Shown here in pieces: positions 34,695-43,804 of a DNA stretch of 60,854 nucleotides (position 1 is the first letter of the stretch; each line of letters opens with the position of its first letter). The notes beneath the pieces were generated by a model. The model saw nothing but the letters and a program-made list of their open reading frames with translations. It had not been told where the DNA came from and did no database searches. The stretch comes from Hydrogenophaga sp. Its GTDB lineage: Bacteria; Pseudomonadota; Gammaproteobacteria; Burkholderiales; Burkholderiaceae_C. The DNA lies in contig JAGKSX010000063.1 of assembly GCA_018993155.1 (NCBI GenBank), positions 1 to 60,854 of the forward strand. Direction: 5' to 3'. The position numbers were made by a program, and so were the translations under genes.

Positions 34695-35627
34695 ATGGCC
34701 ATGGGTCAGTTCGCCTACGCCAACAACACCAACCGCTTCCTCGCCTGCGCCCCGCTGGCCGACCAGCCTTTTGCCGTCGCGGGCGTGCCTTTCGACGGGG
34801 TGGTGACCAACCGGCCGGGCGCGCGCTTCGGCCCGCAGGCGATCCGCGCGGCCAGCCTGATGCTGTGCGACGGCATCCACCCGGTGTTCGACGTCTCGCC
34901 CCTGGCGCACCTGGGCGACGCGCTCGACCTGCGCCTGCCCAACGCCTCGCCGCTGCCCGAGGTGCGCCGCCATATCGAGGAACAGGCGGCGGCGCTGATG
35001 GCGAAGCACCATTGCGTGTTCCTGGGGGGCGACCACTCCGTCACGCTCTCGCTGCTGCGCGCTGCCAAAGCGCGGCACGGCGGCGAACCGCTGGCGCTGG
35101 TGCACTTCGACGCCCACTGCGACACCTGGGTCGACCACTTCGGCGAGCCGTCCGGCCACGGCACCTGGACCTATGAGGCGCTGCAGGAAGGGCTGGCGAG
35201 CCCGGCGCACACGGTGCAGATCGGCATCCGCTCCAGCGGTGAGCGCGCCGCGCGCGAGTACGTCGCCGACCAGGGCGGCCAGATCTTCACGGCGCGTGCG
35301 CTGCGCGGGCTGGACGGCGCGGGCCTGCAACCCGCCATCGACGCGATCCGCGCGCGCATCGGCCGACGCCCCTGTTACCTCACGCTGGACATCGACTGCC
35401 TGGACCCGGCCTTCGCGCCCGGCACCGGCACGCCCGAGCCGGGCGGCCTGACGAGCTCGCAGGTGCTCACCTTCCTGGAATCGCTGGCCGACCTGAACTG
35501 GATCGGCATGGACTGCGTGGAGGTGGCCCCGGCCTACGACCACGCCGAGCTGACCACCAACGCGGCGGCAACGTTCGTCTGGACCTACCTCAGCGGCCAG
35601 GTCGCGAAGCGGCTGGGAGGTGCCTGA
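34695..35627 (+). CDS. speB: Agmatinase / ureohydrolase-family enzyme
   Basis: 310 residues with the binuclear manganese motifs of the arginase family: GGDHSVTL, VHFDAHCDTW and TLDIDCLDPAFAPGTGTPEPGG. Length and N-terminal segment (AGVPFDGVVTNRPGARFGPQAIR) fit agmatinases, which cleave agmatine to putrescine and urea. Guanidinobutyrase is the main alternative because the two differ by few residues. The start at 34695 follows GAGGACG. It overlaps by one base with a gamma-glutamylputrescine oxidase-like gene, so it feeds the putrescine pathway encoded downstream. Confidence 0.85.
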   Translation: MAMGQFAYANNTNRFLACAPLADQPFAVAGVPFDGVVTNRPGARFGPQAIRAASLMLCDGIHPVFDVSPLAHLGDALDLRLPNASPLPEVRRHIEEQAAALMAKHHCVFLGGDHSVTLSLLRAAKARHGGEPLALVHFDAHCDTWVDHFGEPSGHGTWTYEALQEGLASPAHTVQIGIRSSGERAAREYVADQGGQIFTARALRGLDGAGLQPAIDAIRARIGRRPCYLTLDIDCLDPAFAPGTGTPEPGGLTSSQVLTFLESLADLNWIGMDCVEVAPAYDHAELTTNAAATFVWTYLSGQVAKRLGGA

Positions 35628-36928
35628 TGTCCCTCATCGGCTCGGACACCCAGCTCAACCAGAAGAGTTACTACGAAGCCAGCGTGCAGCGGCCCGAGGC
35701 CTTGCCGCCGCTGGCTGAGACGGTCGAGGCCGACGTGGTGGTGGTCGGCGCCGGCTTCTCCGGCCTGAGCGCGGCGCTGGAACTGGCGCAGCGCGGTTTT
35801 TCGGTGGTGGTGCTGGAGGCCGATCGCATCGGCAGCGGCGCGAGCGGGCGCAACGGGGGTCAGGCGATCGTGGGTTATGCGAGCGGGCAGGGCCCGTTCG
35901 AGCAGCAGCTCGGCGCCGAAGACGCCAGGCGCGCCTGGGACATGTCGCTGGAGGCGCTGGACCTGATCGACGCGCGCATCGCCGAGCACGGCATCGAGTG
36001 CGACCGGGTCAACGGTTATGTCTACGTGGCCGATTCGGCGCGCAAGGCGCAGGAGCTGCACGAGGAAATGGAAGGCCTGAAGCGGCGCGGTCTCGCGGTG
36101 GACTGGGCCGAGGGCGCCGACCTGCCGCGCCTGATCAACAGCCCGCGCTACGTGGCGGCCGCGCGCGAGCAGCGCTCGGGCCACCTGCACCCGCTGAAGT
36201 ACGCGCTGGGCCTGGCGCGCGCCGCGCAGGCCGCAGGCGTGCGCCTTTTCGAGCACTCGCCGGTGACCGGCCTGCAGCGCGGCGCCACGCTGGTGGCCAG
36301 CACCGCGCGCGGCCAGGTGAAGGCGCGTTTCGGCGTGCTCGCGGGCAACTGCATGCTGCCCGAATACGGCCCGCGCGTGGCGCCCGAGATCGCGCCGCGC
36401 ATCATGCCGGTGGGCACCTACATCCTGGGCACGGCACCGCTGGACCCCGAGCTGTGCGCGCGCCTGATCCCGCGCAACGCGGCCGTGTGCGACAACAACT
36501 TCGTGCTCGACTACTTCCGCTTCAGCGCCGACCACCGCATGCTGTTTGGCGGGCGCGGGAGCTACACCACGCGCACACCGGTGAACCTGGAAACCCTGAT
36601 GCGCCAACGCATGGGCGAGGTGTTTCCCGCGCTGCGCGAGGTGCCGATCGAGCACCTGTGGGGTGGCTTCGTGGACATCAGCATGAACCGCGCGCCCGAC
36701 TTCGGCCGCCTGGGCGACAACCTGTATTACCTGCAGGGCTTCAGCGGCCACGGCGTGGCGCTCACCGGTCTGGCCGGCCGGCTGGTGGCCGAGGCCGTGG
36801 CCGGGCAGGCGGCGCGTTTCGACGTGTACGCGCGCCTGAAGCACCGCCGCTTTCCCGGCGGCGCGCTGCTGCGCACACCCAGCCTGGCGCTGGGCATGTT
36901 GTGGCACCGCCTGCGCGACGTGTTCTGA
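35627..36928 (+). CDS. puuB: Gamma-glutamylputrescine oxidase-like flavoprotein
   Basis: 433 residues of the DAO/FAD-dependent oxidoreductase family. The dinucleotide-binding motif VVVVGAGFSGLSAALELAQRG is at about residues 36-57, and SGASGRNGGQAIVGYASGQG and the C-terminal GFSGHGVALTGLAGRLVAEA are typical of PuuB. It would oxidise gamma-glutamylputrescine to the aldehyde, releasing ammonia and hydrogen peroxide. It shares one base (TGATG) with the agmatinase gene and ends one base from the convergent MocR gene. Confidence 0.85.
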   Translation: MSLIGSDTQLNQKSYYEASVQRPEALPPLAETVEADVVVVGAGFSGLSAALELAQRGFSVVVLEADRIGSGASGRNGGQAIVGYASGQGPFEQQLGAEDARRAWDMSLEALDLIDARIAEHGIECDRVNGYVYVADSARKAQELHEEMEGLKRRGLAVDWAEGADLPRLINSPRYVAAAREQRSGHLHPLKYALGLARAAQAAGVRLFEHSPVTGLQRGATLVASTARGQVKARFGVLAGNCMLPEYGPRVAPEIAPRIMPVGTYILGTAPLDPELCARLIPRNAAVCDNNFVLDYFRFSADHRMLFGGRGSYTTRTPVNLETLMRQRMGEVFPALREVPIEHLWGGFVDISMNRAPDFGRLGDNLYYLQGFSGHGVALTGLAGRLVAEAVAGQAARFDVYARLKHRRFPGGALLRTPSLALGMLWHRLRDVF

Positions 36929-36929
36929 A

Positions 36930-38426
36930 TCAGGCCCCCAGGGCCTGCAGCACGGTGCGGGCCAGCACCGGCCCGCAGCCCTCGATTTCCGCCAGCGGCG
37001 CGTAACCGTACCCGATCACCAGGCCGCGCAGGTCCTTGCGCTGCAGGCAGTAGGCCGAGAGCGGCCGCACCGTGAGGCCGTGCTGCGCGATGCGCTGCGC
37101 CAGCGCCCGGTCGTCCACCTCGGGCGGCAGGCGCAGGCACAGGTGCAGGCCCTGCTCGGCGCCGCTGATGCTGGGGCCGTCGGGCAGGTCGTCGCGCAGC
37201 ACCGGTTTCAGGGCTTCGAGCAGGCACTGGCGGCGCTCGCCGTAGTTCTGGCGCGCGCGGCGCAGCGCGCTGGCGAAGTGGCCCATTTCGATGAACTCGG
37301 CCAGCGCGGCCTGCACCGGCATCTGGCCCGGGCGGTTGAGGTCGTAGTGGGCCTGCTTGAAGGCCGCCACCAGCGGCTTGGGCACCACGAGGTAGCCGAT
37401 CTTCAGCCCCGGGTAGAGCACCTTGGAGAAGGTGCCCATGTAGAACACGCGGCCGTCGGTGTCCAGGCCTTCCAGGCTGGAGATCGGCGGGCCGCTGAAG
37501 CGGTACTCGCTGTCGTAGTCGTCTTCCAGCACCCAGGCATCGTGTGCGCGCGCGGTGGCCAGCAGCTGGTGGCGCCGGGGCAGCGACATCACCGCCCCGG
37601 TGGGGTACTGGTGCGAGGGCGTGACGTAGATCAGGCGCGGCGGGCGCGCGTTGTCGGCGGTGCTGGGGTTGATGCCCTGTTCGTCCACCGCCACCGGATG
37701 CAGGGCGAGGCCGGTGGCCATGAAGGCCTTCACCGCGCCCCAGTAGGCCGGGTCTTCCACCCACACCGTGTCGCCGTGGTCGGCCAGCAGGCGCGCGCAG
37801 AGCTCGAGCGACTGCTGGGTGCCGCTGGTGATGACGACCTGGTCGGCCTCCAGGTGCACGCTGCGGAACACGCGCAGGTAGTCGGCCACGGCGCGGCGCA
37901 GCGGCGCGTAGCCGCCCGAGTCGTTGTAGTCCAGCATGTCCGGGTAGGTCATGCGCCAGTGCTTGTTCTGCAGGCGCTGCCAGAGCGTGAGCGGGAAGGC
38001 GCTGAAGTCGGCGATGCCGGGCGTGAAGGGCTGCACCTCCAGCTCGGTGGCGCAGAAGGTGCTGGACAGCGCCTGACCGCGCGTGGACAGGCGGGCGGCT
38101 CGCACCGTGGCGGCCGCTCGGCCCGGCCCCGGGCGCGCCGAGCGCCCCGGCGTGGTGCGCGGCACGTTGTCGTTGACGAAGGTGCCGCTGCCCACGCGGC
38201 TGGCGAGGTAGCCCTCGACGCTGAGCTGGTTGATCGCGGCCACCACGGTGTTGCGCGAGAGGCGCAGGTCCTGGGCCAGGTCGCGGCTGGAGGGCAGGCG
38301 CTCGCCCGCGCCCAGCTTGCCGTCGAGCATGGCGCGGCGCAGCGCCTCGTAGAGCTGCCGGTGCAAGGGCAGGGCGTCCTGCGAGCCCAGGCGGCTCATT
38401 TCGGCCAGAAGAAATTCAGACAGCAT
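36930..38426 (-). CDS. MocR-type GntR/aminotransferase regulator
   Basis: 498 residues from the ATG at 38426. A GntR winged helix (about 12-85; LHRQLYEALRRAMLDGKLGAGERLP, SRNTVVAAINQLSVEGYLAS) is fused to a fold type I aminotransferase-like domain that keeps the PLP lysine (MGTFSKVLYPGLKIGYLV) and the DDYDSEYRF segment. Such regulators sense PLP adducts of amines or GABA. It lies within the putrescine genes and is divergent from puuD, with an inverted repeat between them, so it is the likely local regulator in place of PuuR. Confidence 0.85.
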   Translation of the reverse strand: MLSEFLLAEMSRLGSQDALPLHRQLYEALRRAMLDGKLGAGERLPSSRDLAQDLRLSRNTVVAAINQLSVEGYLASRVGSGTFVNDNVPRTTPGRSARPGPGRAAATVRAARLSTRGQALSSTFCATELEVQPFTPGIADFSAFPLTLWQRLQNKHWRMTYPDMLDYNDSGGYAPLRRAVADYLRVFRSVHLEADQVVITSGTQQSLELCARLLADHGDTVWVEDPAYWGAVKAFMATGLALHPVAVDEQGINPSTADNARPPRLIYVTPSHQYPTGAVMSLPRRHQLLATARAHDAWVLEDDYDSEYRFSGPPISSLEGLDTDGRVFYMGTFSKVLYPGLKIGYLVVPKPLVAAFKQAHYDLNRPGQMPVQAALAEFIEMGHFASALRRARQNYGERRQCLLEALKPVLRDDLPDGPSISGAEQGLHLCLRLPPEVDDRALAQRIAQHGLTVRPLSAYCLQRKDLRGLVIGYGYAPLAEIEGCGPVLARTVLQALGA

Positions 38427-38469
38427 GCAAAGCCTTATCCGGAGCGAAATCCCCCTCCAGGCGTACCGT

Positions 38470-38543
38470 GGAACCGGCTTGGCCGGGCCACAGGTGCGGT
38501 CCCCCCTCCGGGGGGAAGCCGCGTCAGCGGCGCAGGGGGGAGC
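38470..38543 (-). repeat. Dispersed hairpin-rich repeat, copy 2
   Basis: Minus-strand reading again gives CCCCCCTGCGCCGCTGACGCGG, then a CCCCCC/GGGGGG hairpin, then GGCCCGGCCAAGCCGGTTCC. It lies in the leader between the MocR gene and puuD, between the MocR start and the operator-like repeat. Confidence 0.7.
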
Positions 38544-38560
38544 CATTGGCACCATAACAT

Positions 38561-38597
38561 GGGGCCAAATGGCCCTCGTTCCAATCCAATTGGCCCC
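38561..38597. promoter_or_regulatory. Inverted repeat, likely MocR operator
   Basis: A perfect 8-bp inverted repeat, GGGGCCAA (38561-38568) and TTGGCCCC (38590-38597), is separated by 21 bases containing further partial copies (GGCC, CCAATCCAA). Centre-to-centre spacing of about three helical turns and the place between the divergent MocR and puuD genes suit a dimeric regulator site. Confidence 0.5.
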
Positions 38598-38627
38598 CCA
38601 CAATGAATGCCATTGTCTGGAGTCTTC

Positions 38628-39419
38628 ATGAACAAGCCACCTTGCATGGTCTGGCTGCCTGCCGACCACCGCCTGATGGGCGATCACGGGCATCAGATGC
38701 CCTTTCTGTTGCTGGGTGACAAATACGCCCGGGCCGTCAAGGTCGGGGCGGATGCCCAGCCGGTGATGTTCCCGCTGGCCGACACCGGCCAGATCAGCGA
38801 ACTGCTGGCCCTGGTGGACGGCGTGATGCTGACCGGCTCACCCTCCAACGTGCACCCCTCCCATTTCGACGAGGACGTGGCCGACCCCAGCCTGCCGCTG
38901 GACGCCGACCGCGACCTGCTCACGCTGGCGCTGGTGAAGGCCTGTGTGCACGAGGGCGTGCCGCTGCTGGGCATCTGCCGCGGTTTCCAGGAGATCAACG
39001 TGGCCCTGGGCGGCACGCTGCACCAGCGCGTGCACGAGGTGCCCGGCATGATGGACCACCGCGAACCCAAGACCGCGCCGCCCGACGAGCAGTACGCGCC
39101 GCGCCACGCCATCCGCTTCGCGCCGGGCAGCGTGTTCGAGGAATGGGCCGGCGGCCCTGAGACGCAGGTCAACTCGCTGCACGGCCAGGGCATCAACCGC
39201 CTGGCCGCCGGGCTCGACGCCCTGGCGCACGCGCCCGACGGCCTGGTGGAGGCCTTCGGTGTGCGCGGCGCGCGAACCTTCGCCTACGCCGTGCAGTTCC
39301 ACCCCGAGTGGCGCTGCTGGGAAACCCCTTTCTACGCCGCGATCTTCGAGGCCTTCGGCCGTGCCTGCCGCCAGCGCATGAACCTGCGCCTGCAACACGC
39401 CGACCTGGCGAGAGCATGA
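38628..39419 (+). CDS. puuD: Gamma-glutamyl-GABA hydrolase
   Basis: 263 residues from the ATG at 38628 (TCTGGAG upstream). It is a class I glutamine-amidotransferase-like hydrolase with the nucleophile in LLGICRGFQEINVALGG, and His and Glu in AVQFHPEWR. The GSPSNVHPSHF segment matches PuuD. It releases GABA and glutamate from gamma-glutamyl-GABA, the last gamma-glutamyl step of the putrescine pathway. It opens the rightward run puuD-puuA-spuC. Confidence 0.88.
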   Translation: MNKPPCMVWLPADHRLMGDHGHQMPFLLLGDKYARAVKVGADAQPVMFPLADTGQISELLALVDGVMLTGSPSNVHPSHFDEDVADPSLPLDADRDLLTLALVKACVHEGVPLLGICRGFQEINVALGGTLHQRVHEVPGMMDHREPKTAPPDEQYAPRHAIRFAPGSVFEEWAGGPETQVNSLHGQGINRLAAGLDALAHAPDGLVEAFGVRGARTFAYAVQFHPEWRCWETPFYAAIFEAFGRACRQRMNLRLQHADLARA

Positions 39420-39420
39420 A

Positions 39421-39515
39421 CACCCCCCTGCGCCGCTGCGCGGCTTCCCCCCTCTCTGGCGCGCCTTCGGCGCTGGGAGGGGGGACGGCATCTCGGGCCG
39501 GCGGAGCCGGACCCT
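39421..39515 (+). repeat. Dispersed hairpin-rich repeat, copy 3
   Basis: The plus strand reads CACCCCCCTGCGCCGC, hairpin GCCGCTGCGCGGC, a long stem CCCCCCTCTCTGGCGC/GCGCTGGGAGGGGGG with a CCTTCG loop, and GGGCCGGCGGAGCCGGACCC. It sits between puuD and puuA and may reduce or tune read-through within the operon. Confidence 0.7.
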
Positions 39516-39561
39516 CGATGCCTCTGGAATCACGCACAACACCAACCCCAGGAGATGGCAC

Positions 39562-40929
39562 ATGACAGCCCCCCAAAAGATGAGCTTCAACGATCTGGAG
39601 AACTGGCTCAACCAGAACCGCGTGACCGAAGTCGAGTGCCTGGTGCCCGACCTGACTGGCGTGGCGCGCGGCAAGATCCTGCCGCGTGAGAAGTTCACCG
39701 AGGACCGGGGCATGCGACTGCCCCAGGGCATCGTGGCCATGGGGGTGACCGGGGAGTTTCCGGCCAGCGGGCCGTACTACGACGTGATCGAGCCGACCGA
39801 CCGCGACATGCAGCTGCGCCCGGACCCGACCACCGCGCGCATCGTGCCCTGGGCCACCGACCCGACGGCACAGGTGATCCACGACTGCTTCGACCACGCC
39901 GGCAAGCTGGTGCCGTTCGCGCCGCGCAGCGTGCTGCGCCACGTGTGCGACCTGTTCGACGCCGAGGGCCTGGACCCGGTGGTCGCGCCCGAACTGGAGT
40001 TCTACCTGACGGCGCGCAACACCGACCCGAACACGCTGCTCAAGGCCCCCATCGGGCGCAGCGGCCGCGCCGAGACCTCGCGCCAGTCGTACAGCATCGA
40101 CGCGGTCAACGAGTTCGACCCGCTGTTCGAGGAGATCTACGACTACTGCGACAAGATGAAGCTCAACGTGGACACGCTGATCCACGAGGCCGGCGCGGGG
40201 CAGATGGAGATCAACTTCTTCCACGCCCACCCGCTGGGCCTGGCCGACGAGGTGTTCTTCTTCAAGCGCACGGTGCGCGAGTCGGCGCTGCGGCACGACA
40301 TGTACGCCACCTTCATGGCCAAGCCGATCGCGGGCGAGCCCGGCTCGGCCATGCACGTGCACCAGAGCATCCTGAACAAGGCCTCCGGCAAGAACATCTT
40401 CAGCAACGACGACGGCACGCCCTCCGAGGCCTTCTACCACTACATCGGAGGCCTGCAGCGCTACATCCCGGCGGCCATGGTGCTGGTCGCGCCCTACGTG
40501 AACAGCTACCGGCGCCTCTCGCGCCACACGGCCGCGCCGATCAACATCGAGTGGGGCCACGACAACCGCACGGTGGGCATCCGCTCGCCGATCTCCAGCC
40601 CCGAGGCGCGGCGCGTGGAGAACCGCGTGATCGGCGCCGACGCCAACCCGTACGTGGCGATGGCCATGACGCTGGCCTGCGGCTACCTGGGCCTGAAGAA
40701 CAAGATCAAGCCCAAGCCCGAGATGAAGGGCGATGCCTACCTCTCGCCCTACTCGCTGCCGCGCAGCCTGGGCGAGGCGCTGGACTGGCTGCGCCGCGAG
40801 ACCGATCTGCACGACGTGCTGGGCAAAGAGTTCATCACCATCTACACCGAGATCAAGGAGCTGGAGTTCGACGAGTTCATGAAGGTGATCTCGCCCTGGG
40901 AACGCGAACACCTGTTGCTGCACGTCTGA
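39562..40929 (+). CDS. puuA: Gamma-glutamylputrescine synthetase
   Basis: 455 residues of the glutamine synthetase superfamily, with the beta-grasp N-terminal domain and a catalytic domain showing PELEFYL, HEAGAGQMEINF, MHVHQSI, NSYRRLSRHTAAPINIEWGHDNRT and ENRVIGADANPYVAMAMTLA. The lack of the tyrosine adenylylation loop and the neighbours point to PuuA, which joins putrescine to glutamate using ATP. It starts after AGGAGATGGCAC and is followed 21 bases later by the aminotransferase gene. Confidence 0.9.
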   Translation: MTAPQKMSFNDLENWLNQNRVTEVECLVPDLTGVARGKILPREKFTEDRGMRLPQGIVAMGVTGEFPASGPYYDVIEPTDRDMQLRPDPTTARIVPWATDPTAQVIHDCFDHAGKLVPFAPRSVLRHVCDLFDAEGLDPVVAPELEFYLTARNTDPNTLLKAPIGRSGRAETSRQSYSIDAVNEFDPLFEEIYDYCDKMKLNVDTLIHEAGAGQMEINFFHAHPLGLADEVFFFKRTVRESALRHDMYATFMAKPIAGEPGSAMHVHQSILNKASGKNIFSNDDGTPSEAFYHYIGGLQRYIPAAMVLVAPYVNSYRRLSRHTAAPINIEWGHDNRTVGIRSPISSPEARRVENRVIGADANPYVAMAMTLACGYLGLKNKIKPKPEMKGDAYLSPYSLPRSLGEALDWLRRETDLHDVLGKEFITIYTEIKELEFDEFMKVISPWEREHLLLHV

Positions 40930-40950
40930 GTTTGAAAGAAGAGACCCCGC

Positions 40951-42390
40951 ATGAACACCTCGACCCTCATCGCCCCGCCCGCGCTGGTCCGCCGCGCCGA
41001 GCAGCAGGACACCAAGGCCATCCAGGCGCTGGACAGCGCGCACTTCATCCACCCCTTCACCGACCACGGTGACTTGGCCACGCGCGGCTCGCGCGTGATC
41101 ACGCGTGCCGACAACATCTACATCTGGGATTCCGAGGGCGCGAAGATCCTCGACGCCATGAGCGGCCTGTGGTGCGTCAACGCCGGCTACGGCCGCAAGG
41201 AGCTGGCCGACGCCGGTTACCAGCAGACCATGACGCTGCCGTTCTACAACACCTTCTTCCAGACCACCAACGTGCCGGCGGTGCAGCTGGCGACCAAGCT
41301 GGCGCAGCTCGCGCCGCAGGGGGGCGGGCGCAAGTTCGAGCACGTGTTCTTCAGCTCCAGCGGCAGCGAGAGCAACGACACCAACGTGCGCATGGTGCGC
41401 CGCTACTGGGACCTGCTGGGCCAGCCGCAGCGCAAGGTCATCATCAGCCGCCACAACGCCTACCACGGCAGCACCATGGCCGGCGCGTCGCTGGGCGGCA
41501 TGAGCGGCATGCACGCCCAGGGCGACCTGCCCATCCCCGACATCGTGCACATCGAGCAGCCGCACTTCTTCGAGAACGCCAACCCCGGCGAGACCGAGGC
41601 CGACTTCGGCCTGCGCGCGGCGCGCTGGCTGGAAGAGAAGATCCTCTCCATCGGCGCCGACAAGGTGGCGGCCTTCATCGCCGAGCCGGTGCAGGGCGCC
41701 GGCGGCGTGATCATCCCGCCGGAGACTTACTGGCCCGAGATCCAGCGCATCGTCGACAAGCACGGCATCCTGCTGATCTCCGACGAGGTGATCTGCGCCT
41801 TCGGCCGCCTGGGTCACTGGTTCGCCTACGAGAAATTCGGCTACCGGCCCGACCTGATCACCTTCGCCAAGGGCGTGACCAGCGGCTACATCCCGCTGGG
41901 CGGCGTGATGGTGGGTGATCGGGTGGCGAAGGTGCTGATCGAGAAGGGCGGCGAGTTCAACCACGGCTACACCTACAGCGGGCACCCGGTGGCCTGCGCG
42001 GTGGCGCTGGCCAACATCGAGCTCATGGAGCGCGAGAAGCTGGTCGAGCGCGTGAAGGACGACACCGGCCCCTACCTGGCCGAACGCTTCGATGCGCTGG
42101 AGCAGCATCCGCTGGTGGGCGCGGCCCAGACCTGCGGTTTCGTCGGCGGTCTGGTGCTGGTGAAGGACAAGGCCAAGAAGCAGATGTTCGACGAGGCCTT
42201 GGGTGTGGGCATGAAGTGCCGCGCGCACTGCTTCAGGAACGGCCTGATCATGCGCGCCGTGGGCGACCGCATGATCATCGCCCCGCCGCTGGTGATGACG
42301 CGCGCCCAGGTCGACGAGATGATGGACCTCATCCACCGCTGCCTGGACGCGACCCTGGAAGAGTTGCGTGCCGAGGGCCAGCTGGCTTGA
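40951..42390 (+). CDS. spuC: Putrescine-pyruvate aminotransferase-like enzyme
   Basis: 479 residues, PLP class III. Conserved segments are SGLWCVNAGYGRKEL, FFSSSGSESNDTN, HNAYHGSTMAGASLGG, EPVQGAGGVIIPP, ISDEVICAFGRLG and the lysine in ITFAKGVTSGYIPLGGV. The pattern matches the SpuC family that transaminates putrescine or cadaverine with pyruvate. It gives the cell a second route from putrescine to 4-aminobutanal that bypasses gamma-glutamylation. It is the last gene before the potF promoter region. Confidence 0.85.
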   Translation: MNTSTLIAPPALVRRAEQQDTKAIQALDSAHFIHPFTDHGDLATRGSRVITRADNIYIWDSEGAKILDAMSGLWCVNAGYGRKELADAGYQQTMTLPFYNTFFQTTNVPAVQLATKLAQLAPQGGGRKFEHVFFSSSGSESNDTNVRMVRRYWDLLGQPQRKVIISRHNAYHGSTMAGASLGGMSGMHAQGDLPIPDIVHIEQPHFFENANPGETEADFGLRAARWLEEKILSIGADKVAAFIAEPVQGAGGVIIPPETYWPEIQRIVDKHGILLISDEVICAFGRLGHWFAYEKFGYRPDLITFAKGVTSGYIPLGGVMVGDRVAKVLIEKGGEFNHGYTYSGHPVACAVALANIELMEREKLVERVKDDTGPYLAERFDALEQHPLVGAAQTCGFVGGLVLVKDKAKKQMFDEALGVGMKCRAHCFRNGLIMRAVGDRMIIAPPLVMTRAQVDEMMDLIHRCLDATLEELRAEGQLA

Positions 42391-42412
42391 CTAGAATGTT
42401 TTCCGGATATTC
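42387..42412 (+). promoter_or_regulatory. Possible promoter for potF
   Basis: TTGACT (42387-42392) is followed by an AT-rich tract with GATATT and TATTCT, within an AGAAT...ATTCT inverted repeat, just at the end of spuC. It could start the transporter transcript. The spacing is not ideal, so this is tentative. Confidence 0.35.
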
Positions 42413-42536
42413 TGCCGACCCCGTGTCTGGCGGCGCTGTCCGGTGCCGGGTCTGAATATTGCTAGCACGTTCAGGCATGACAGCCCTGCCCGGTTGAGTT
42501 CTTTCGGTCAATAACCTCCCTGGAGTGAGCAACACC

Positions 42537-43706
42537 ATGAAAAAGCAAGTCCTGGTTCTGGCGATGTCGGCGATCCTGCTGGCCGCCTGTGGCAAGAAAG
42601 AGGAGCCGGTGGCCGCTCCTGCGGCACCGGCGCCCGTGGCGGCGGCCCCTGCCGCGCCGGCCGGCCCGGTGCTGGACGATGAGAAGGTCCTCAACGTCTA
42701 CAACTGGCCCGACTACATCACCGAAACCCTGATCGCCGACTTCGAGAAGGAATACGGCGTCAAGGTGAACTACGACACCTTCGAGAACAACGAAGCGCTG
42801 CACGCCAAGCTGGTGGCCGGCAACTCGGGCTACGACATCGTGATCCCCACCGCCGGCTTCGCCAAGAAGCAGATCGACGGCGGCCTGTACCAGCCGATCG
42901 ACAAGAGCAAGCTCAAGAACTACGGCAACCTCGACGCCGACTTCATGGCGAAGATCGCTGGCGTGGACCCGGACAACAAGCACCTGGTGCCGTGGGCCTG
43001 GGGCTTCACCACCGTGGGCATCAACAAGCAGAAGGTCGAGAAGGCGCTGGGCGGCATGCCCATGCCCGAGAACGCCTGGGACCTGGTCTTCAAGCCCGAG
43101 TACTCCAGCAAGCTCAAGTCCTGCGGCATCGCCTACCTGGACTCGCCCAGCGAGATCCTGCCGGTCGCGCTGCACTACGTCGGCAAGCCTGCGTACAGCG
43201 AGAACCCGGAAGACTTCAAACTCGCCGGTGAGATGCTCAAGAAGGTGCGCAAGGACGTGCGCCTGTTCTCCAGCACCATGATCGACGACATCGCCGGCGG
43301 CAAGGCCTGCGCCTTCATCGGCTGGTCCGGCGACATCAACATCGCTGCCGGCCGCGTGAAGGAAACCGGTGGCAAGGACGAGATCGTGCCCCTGCTGCCC
43401 ACCGGCGGCGGTCTGGTGTTCATCGACACCATGGCGATCCCCAAGGACGCCAAGCACGTGAACAACGCGCACGTCTTCATGGACTTCTACCTGCGCGCCG
43501 CCAACGCCGCGGCCATGGCCAACGAACTGAACTACCCCACCGGCAACAAGGCCGCGCTGGCCGACATCAAGGACGAGGTCAAAGGCAACAAGACGATCTT
43601 CCTGGGTCCGGAAGACACGGCCCGCCTGATCGCCACCGGCGGCTTCTCCAACGACGTCTCCGGCGTCGTCAACGAAACCTACAACGCCTTCAAACGCGGC
43701 AAGTAA
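42537..43706 (+). CDS. potF: Putrescine-binding lipoprotein
   Basis: 389 residues from the ATG at 42537 (GGAGTGAGC upstream). The first 20 residues form a lipoprotein signal with lipobox LLAAC, so the mature protein is membrane-tethered after Cys20. An Ala/Pro linker precedes the periplasmic binding fold, with VYNWPDYI, FEKEYGVKVNYDTFENNE, YDIVIPTAGFAKKQI and GWSGDINIAA. This is the PotF/PotD family that delivers putrescine or spermidine to the PotGHI-type permease. Expression is likely boosted relative to the permease by the terminator that follows. Confidence 0.9.
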   Translation: MKKQVLVLAMSAILLAACGKKEEPVAAPAAPAPVAAAPAAPAGPVLDDEKVLNVYNWPDYITETLIADFEKEYGVKVNYDTFENNEALHAKLVAGNSGYDIVIPTAGFAKKQIDGGLYQPIDKSKLKNYGNLDADFMAKIAGVDPDNKHLVPWAWGFTTVGINKQKVEKALGGMPMPENAWDLVFKPEYSSKLKSCGIAYLDSPSEILPVALHYVGKPAYSENPEDFKLAGEMLKKVRKDVRLFSSTMIDDIAGGKACAFIGWSGDINIAAGRVKETGGKDEIVPLLPTGGGLVFIDTMAIPKDAKHVNNAHVFMDFYLRAANAAAMANELNYPTGNKAALADIKDEVKGNKTIFLGPEDTARLIATGGFSNDVSGVVNETYNAFKRGK

Positions 43707-43736
43707 GCACCACCGTTCCCTTACTCAGGTAGAAGG

Positions 43737-43773
43737 GCCGCTCATCCTCCCCGGTTGAGCGGCTCTTTTTTTG
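43737..43773 (+). terminator. Rho-independent terminator between potF and the ATPase gene
   Basis: The 8-bp stem GCCGCTCA/TGAGCGGC with an 11-base loop is followed by CTTTTTTT. It lies 31 bases after the potF stop and would end most transcripts there, leaving partial read-through into the ATPase and permease genes. Confidence 0.85.
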
Positions 43774-43804
43774 TTGGTCCAGCGAAGAAGAAACGGACAT
43801 CCAC

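Noticed and set aside
32109-35543. A single 1144-residue minus-strand protein
   Set aside because: The frame runs through the antisense of agmatinase and the regulator gene by chance; the real kinase starts at the GTG at 33863.
34695-35627. Guanidine hydrolase linked to the guanidine riboswitch
   Set aside because: The gene is 19 kb from the riboswitch and in an operon with putrescine genes; agmatinase or guanidinobutyrase is a better fit, though arginase-family guanidine hydrolases exist.
38440-38545. Integron attC or insertion-sequence end
   Set aside because: The palindromes match the other copies of the dispersed repeat and lack core sites, a transposase or target duplications.
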